A stretch of DNA of 64,000 nucleotides from Prauserella shujinwangii. GTDB taxonomy: Bacteria; Actinomycetota; Actinomycetes; Mycobacteriales; Pseudonocardiaceae. The translations under genes and the position numbers were made by a program. The notes under the pieces are model-generated. The model saw nothing but the letters and a program-made list of their open reading frames with translations. It did not search any database and was not told the origin of the DNA. Each line of letters begins with the position of its first letter. Positions within the stretch are counted from its first letter, which is position 1. The stretch lies in NCBI RefSeq assembly GCF_003001955.1, contig NZ_PVNH01000004.1, forward strand, positions 310,001 through 374,000, read 5' to 3'. This document shows, one piece after another, positions 62,093 through 64,000 of the stretch.

Positions 62093-64000
62093 ATGGCTGA
62101 CACGGTCCGCATCGCACGGTTGCTGCGCGCTTGCATGGAGGTGCTTCGGGACGCCGGCAAGCCGACGCACGGACGAGAGGTCCTGCGGCAGGTTGCCGAG
62201 CGGGTATCGCCCACACCTTACGAGCAGGAGTACGTTGGCACCGGTGCCCAGCAACAGCCGCGTTGGGAAAACCACCTGCGCTGGTACACCGGAGACGCGG
62301 CGACCGTCGGCTGGTTGACCAAGCGGGATGGTCTGTGGGAGCTGACCGAGGCCGGAGAGACCGCCCTCGACGTCTACGGCGATGAGCAGCTGGCCGCCGA
62401 GCTCAAACGACGGTACGGCGATATTCGACGGCAACGAGCAGAGGCCGCCAGGAAGCTCGAAGGTACCGAACGGGTGATCGCCCGCATGTTGAGCGTGGTC
62501 GAACCCGGCTTCTGGACCTCCTACGAAGACCTGGCCGAACTTGCCGGCGTGTCCCCGGAGACGATCGGCCATTACCTGGCAGGCGCGAGCAGTCGTATCG
62601 CGGGCGAACACCGACTCGCGTTCGCCGACGGAAGGCTGCCGTCCGAAGAGTTTCTCAACTTCCGGCAGCGGGGTACCGATCCGGCCGCCAGACTGCGGTC
62701 CGAGGGTGTCGAGTTCGACGACACAGGCCGTCCGTCACAGACCCAGCGGATGACTGCGGTCGAGATCGAGGCCAGGTTGTCCGAAATGGACGACGACGAA
62801 CCCGACGAGTCACCGACGACTCGCGCCTGGTTGGTCCGCGGGTCCGCAGTGGACGGCCGCGACCTGGTGCCCGTGTGGCAGGAGAGGGGGTCTGTCTCTC
62901 TTGCCGCGTCGAGTCTCCGTCCGGTCACACCTCCGGTTTCCCGGTCGGAGCTGAAGAGTGTCGTCGAAGAGGACTATCAGCACAAGTCCTACGCCGCACG
63001 CAACGCGAAGCTGGACGAGTTCGACGCCTTCTGCAACCGCATGCGGATAGGTGACTTCGTGCTGACCACCAGCCAGGGCAAAGCCTACGTCGGCCACATC
63101 ACGGGAGAAGCCATCTATGCCGCCTCCTCGGACAACAGGTCCAATCTCCGACGTAAGGTCAGATGGCTGAACACTACCCAACCGGTACCGTTCAGCAACT
63201 TGCCCCGGCCGCTGCCCGCCAAACTGCACAGTCAGGCTGACGTGGTCGAGCTGACCGAGGACATGGCCGCGATCGAACGGCTCATCCACGGCCTGGGCGT
63301 GACGCTGGCCCCCTCGCAGACCGAGTCGCCGGGACCACGGTCGTTCCCTGCCGTGACCTCGGATATGGCGGAGGAGCTGCTGCTCGACCGGCACTGGCTG
63401 CAACGGCAGGTCGATCTCCTGCGGGAGCGCAAGCAGCTGATCTTCTACGGTCCACCCGGCACCGGGAAGACCTACCTGGCATGTGCGTTCGCCGACAAAC
63501 TGGCTGACCCCAGCGCGATCAAGCTCGTGCAGTTCCACCCTTCGTACACCTACGAGGACTTCTTCGAGGGCTTTCGCCCGGTGCCCGGCGGATCCGGCAA
63601 GCTGGAGTTCGATCTACGACCGGGGCCACTGCGTGACCTCGTCGATGCGGCCCGAGCGAACCCGACCGAGCCGTACTTCCTCATTATCGACGAGATCAAC
63701 CGGGCGAATCTCCCGAAGGTGTTCGGTGAGCTGTACTTCTCGCTGGAGTACAGGGATCGGCCGATCAGCCTGATGTACTCAACCGATTCGAACTTCACGT
63801 TGCCGGAGAACCTGTTCGTCATCGGCACGATGAACACCGCCGACCGATCGATCACGCAACTCGACGCGGCGATTCGTCGGCGGTTCGCGTTCGTCGAGCT
63901 GCACCCAGATCAGCCGCCCGTCGCTGACCTGCTTGCGCGATGGCTCGAACGGCTGGACAAGGAGGGAGGGCTCGAACACCATCGCGACGCACCGGCTGTG
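62093..64000 (+). CDS. McrB-type AAA+ GTPase with Mrr_N, alkyltransferase-like and EVE-like N-terminal modules (partial, runs off the window)
   Basis: Open frame of 636 codons from ATG 62093 (AGGGGG 6 nt ahead) to the window end with no stop. Residues ~1-115 form an Mrr_N-type winged helix (opening MADTVRIARLLRACMEVLRD; ends WELTEAGETALDVYGDEQLA). Residues ~122-235 match the MGMT/ATL DNA-binding fold (RVIARMLSVVEPGFWTSYED, then AELAGVSPETIGHYLAGASS, ASSRIAGEHRLAFADGRLP, LRSEGVEFDDTGRPSQTQRM), but the reactive Cys (PCHR) is Glu172 in GEHR. Residues ~245-400 look like an EVE/PUA-type reader (AWLVRGSAVDG; RIGDFVLTTSQGKAYVGHIT). Then Walker A GPPGTGKT (453-460), Walker B FLIIDEINR (Asp533/Glu534), and the McrB sensor MNTADRS (580-586) followed by LDAAIRRRF. 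Codons are less GC-ending than in the neighbours. Expected partner: McrC nuclease downstream, not visible. Confidence 0.88.
   Translation, partial: MADTVRIARLLRACMEVLRDAGKPTHGREVLRQVAERVSPTPYEQEYVGTGAQQQPRWENHLRWYTGDAATVGWLTKRDGLWELTEAGETALDVYGDEQLAAELKRRYGDIRRQRAEAARKLEGTERVIARMLSVVEPGFWTSYEDLAELAGVSPETIGHYLAGASSRIAGEHRLAFADGRLPSEEFLNFRQRGTDPAARLRSEGVEFDDTGRPSQTQRMTAVEIEARLSEMDDDEPDESPTTRAWLVRGSAVDGRDLVPVWQERGSVSLAASSLRPVTPPVSRSELKSVVEEDYQHKSYAARNAKLDEFDAFCNRMRIGDFVLTTSQGKAYVGHITGEAIYAASSDNRSNLRRKVRWLNTTQPVPFSNLPRPLPAKLHSQADVVELTEDMAAIERLIHGLGVTLAPSQTESPGPRSFPAVTSDMAEELLLDRHWLQRQVDLLRERKQLIFYGPPGTGKTYLACAFADKLADPSAIKLVQFHPSYTYEDFFEGFRPVPGGSGKLEFDLRPGPLRDLVDAARANPTEPYFLIIDEINRANLPKVFGELYFSLEYRDRPISLMYSTDSNFTLPENLFVIGTMNTADRSITQLDAAIRRRFAFVELHPDQPPVADLLARWLERLDKEGGLEHHRDAPAV

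Noticed and set aside
62131-63773. Short frames on either strand inside the McrB-type gene
   Set aside because: All lie within the single continuous frame that carries the Walker A, Walker B and MNTADRS motifs.

Overview
The window is very GC-rich, densely coded DNA from an actinobacterium, most likely Pseudonocardiaceae (Amycolatopsis-like). The reasons are the GC-ending codons, frequent GTG starts, leaderless-looking starts, an actinobacterial bc1-aa3 respiratory cluster (fused QcrA, diheme QcrC, CtaF), PimB-type mannosyltransferase, F420-type luciferase-like oxidoreductase, and a gene order close to Mycobacterium tuberculosis Rv2188c-Rv2218. That order runs lipA, lipB, Rv2216-like epimerase, dlaT/sucB, pepB/pepA, ilvE, cobT, an HesB-type Fe-S protein, adoK, asnB, ctaC, ctaF, trpD, ctaE, qcrCAB, DEDDh/UvrC-like nuclease, NlpC/P60, pimB. 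The genus is an inference, not a measurement.

Layout. 1-9 kb: 3' end of dnaE, an MFS exporter, LtrA, an acyl-CoA dehydrogenase, DedA, lipoyl synthase, an SDR and a small conserved protein. 9-17 kb: a TetR regulator with three operator-like boxes, a luciferase-like oxidoreductase, and the lipoate block (lipB, PAP2, epimerase, sucB, lpd), which makes and uses protein-bound lipoate. 17-24 kb: pepA with a SUKH-domain gene, membrane and DUF402 genes, ilvE, cobT. 24-34 kb: a catabolic island with HPr, a SorC regulator, a glucitol-family PTS (EIIC, EIIBC, EIIA, GutM), a StrU-like SAF oxidoreductase, a 2-oxoacid dehydrogenase E1alpha/E1beta/E2 set, an IspD-family cytidylyltransferase and a zinc-ribbon protein, chained by start/stop overlaps. 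34-50 kb: aldo/keto reductase, Fe-S carrier, adenosine kinase, asparagine synthetase and the split cytochrome oxidase/bc1 cluster. 50-62 kb: nuclease, cell-wall hydrolases, PimB, NmrA-like, kinase-like and P450 genes.

The last 1.9 kb (62093 to the window end) breaks with the rest in codon use and content. It is an open-ended McrB-type AAA+ GTPase preceded by an Mrr_N-like winged helix, an alkyltransferase-like (ATL/MGMT-fold) module lacking the catalytic Cys, and an EVE/PUA-like reader. This looks like the first gene of a modification-dependent (type IV-like) defence system, with its nuclease partner expected beyond the window, and is the best candidate for an undescribed system here.

Scattered 50-60 bp nested palindromes (five related copies) sit at gene 3' ends, four of the five immediately after the stop codon, and a hairpin-flanked 4 x 53-bp tandem repeat lies upstream of the epimerase-PAP2-lipB genes. 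No tRNA, rRNA, CRISPR array or insertion sequence was recognised.
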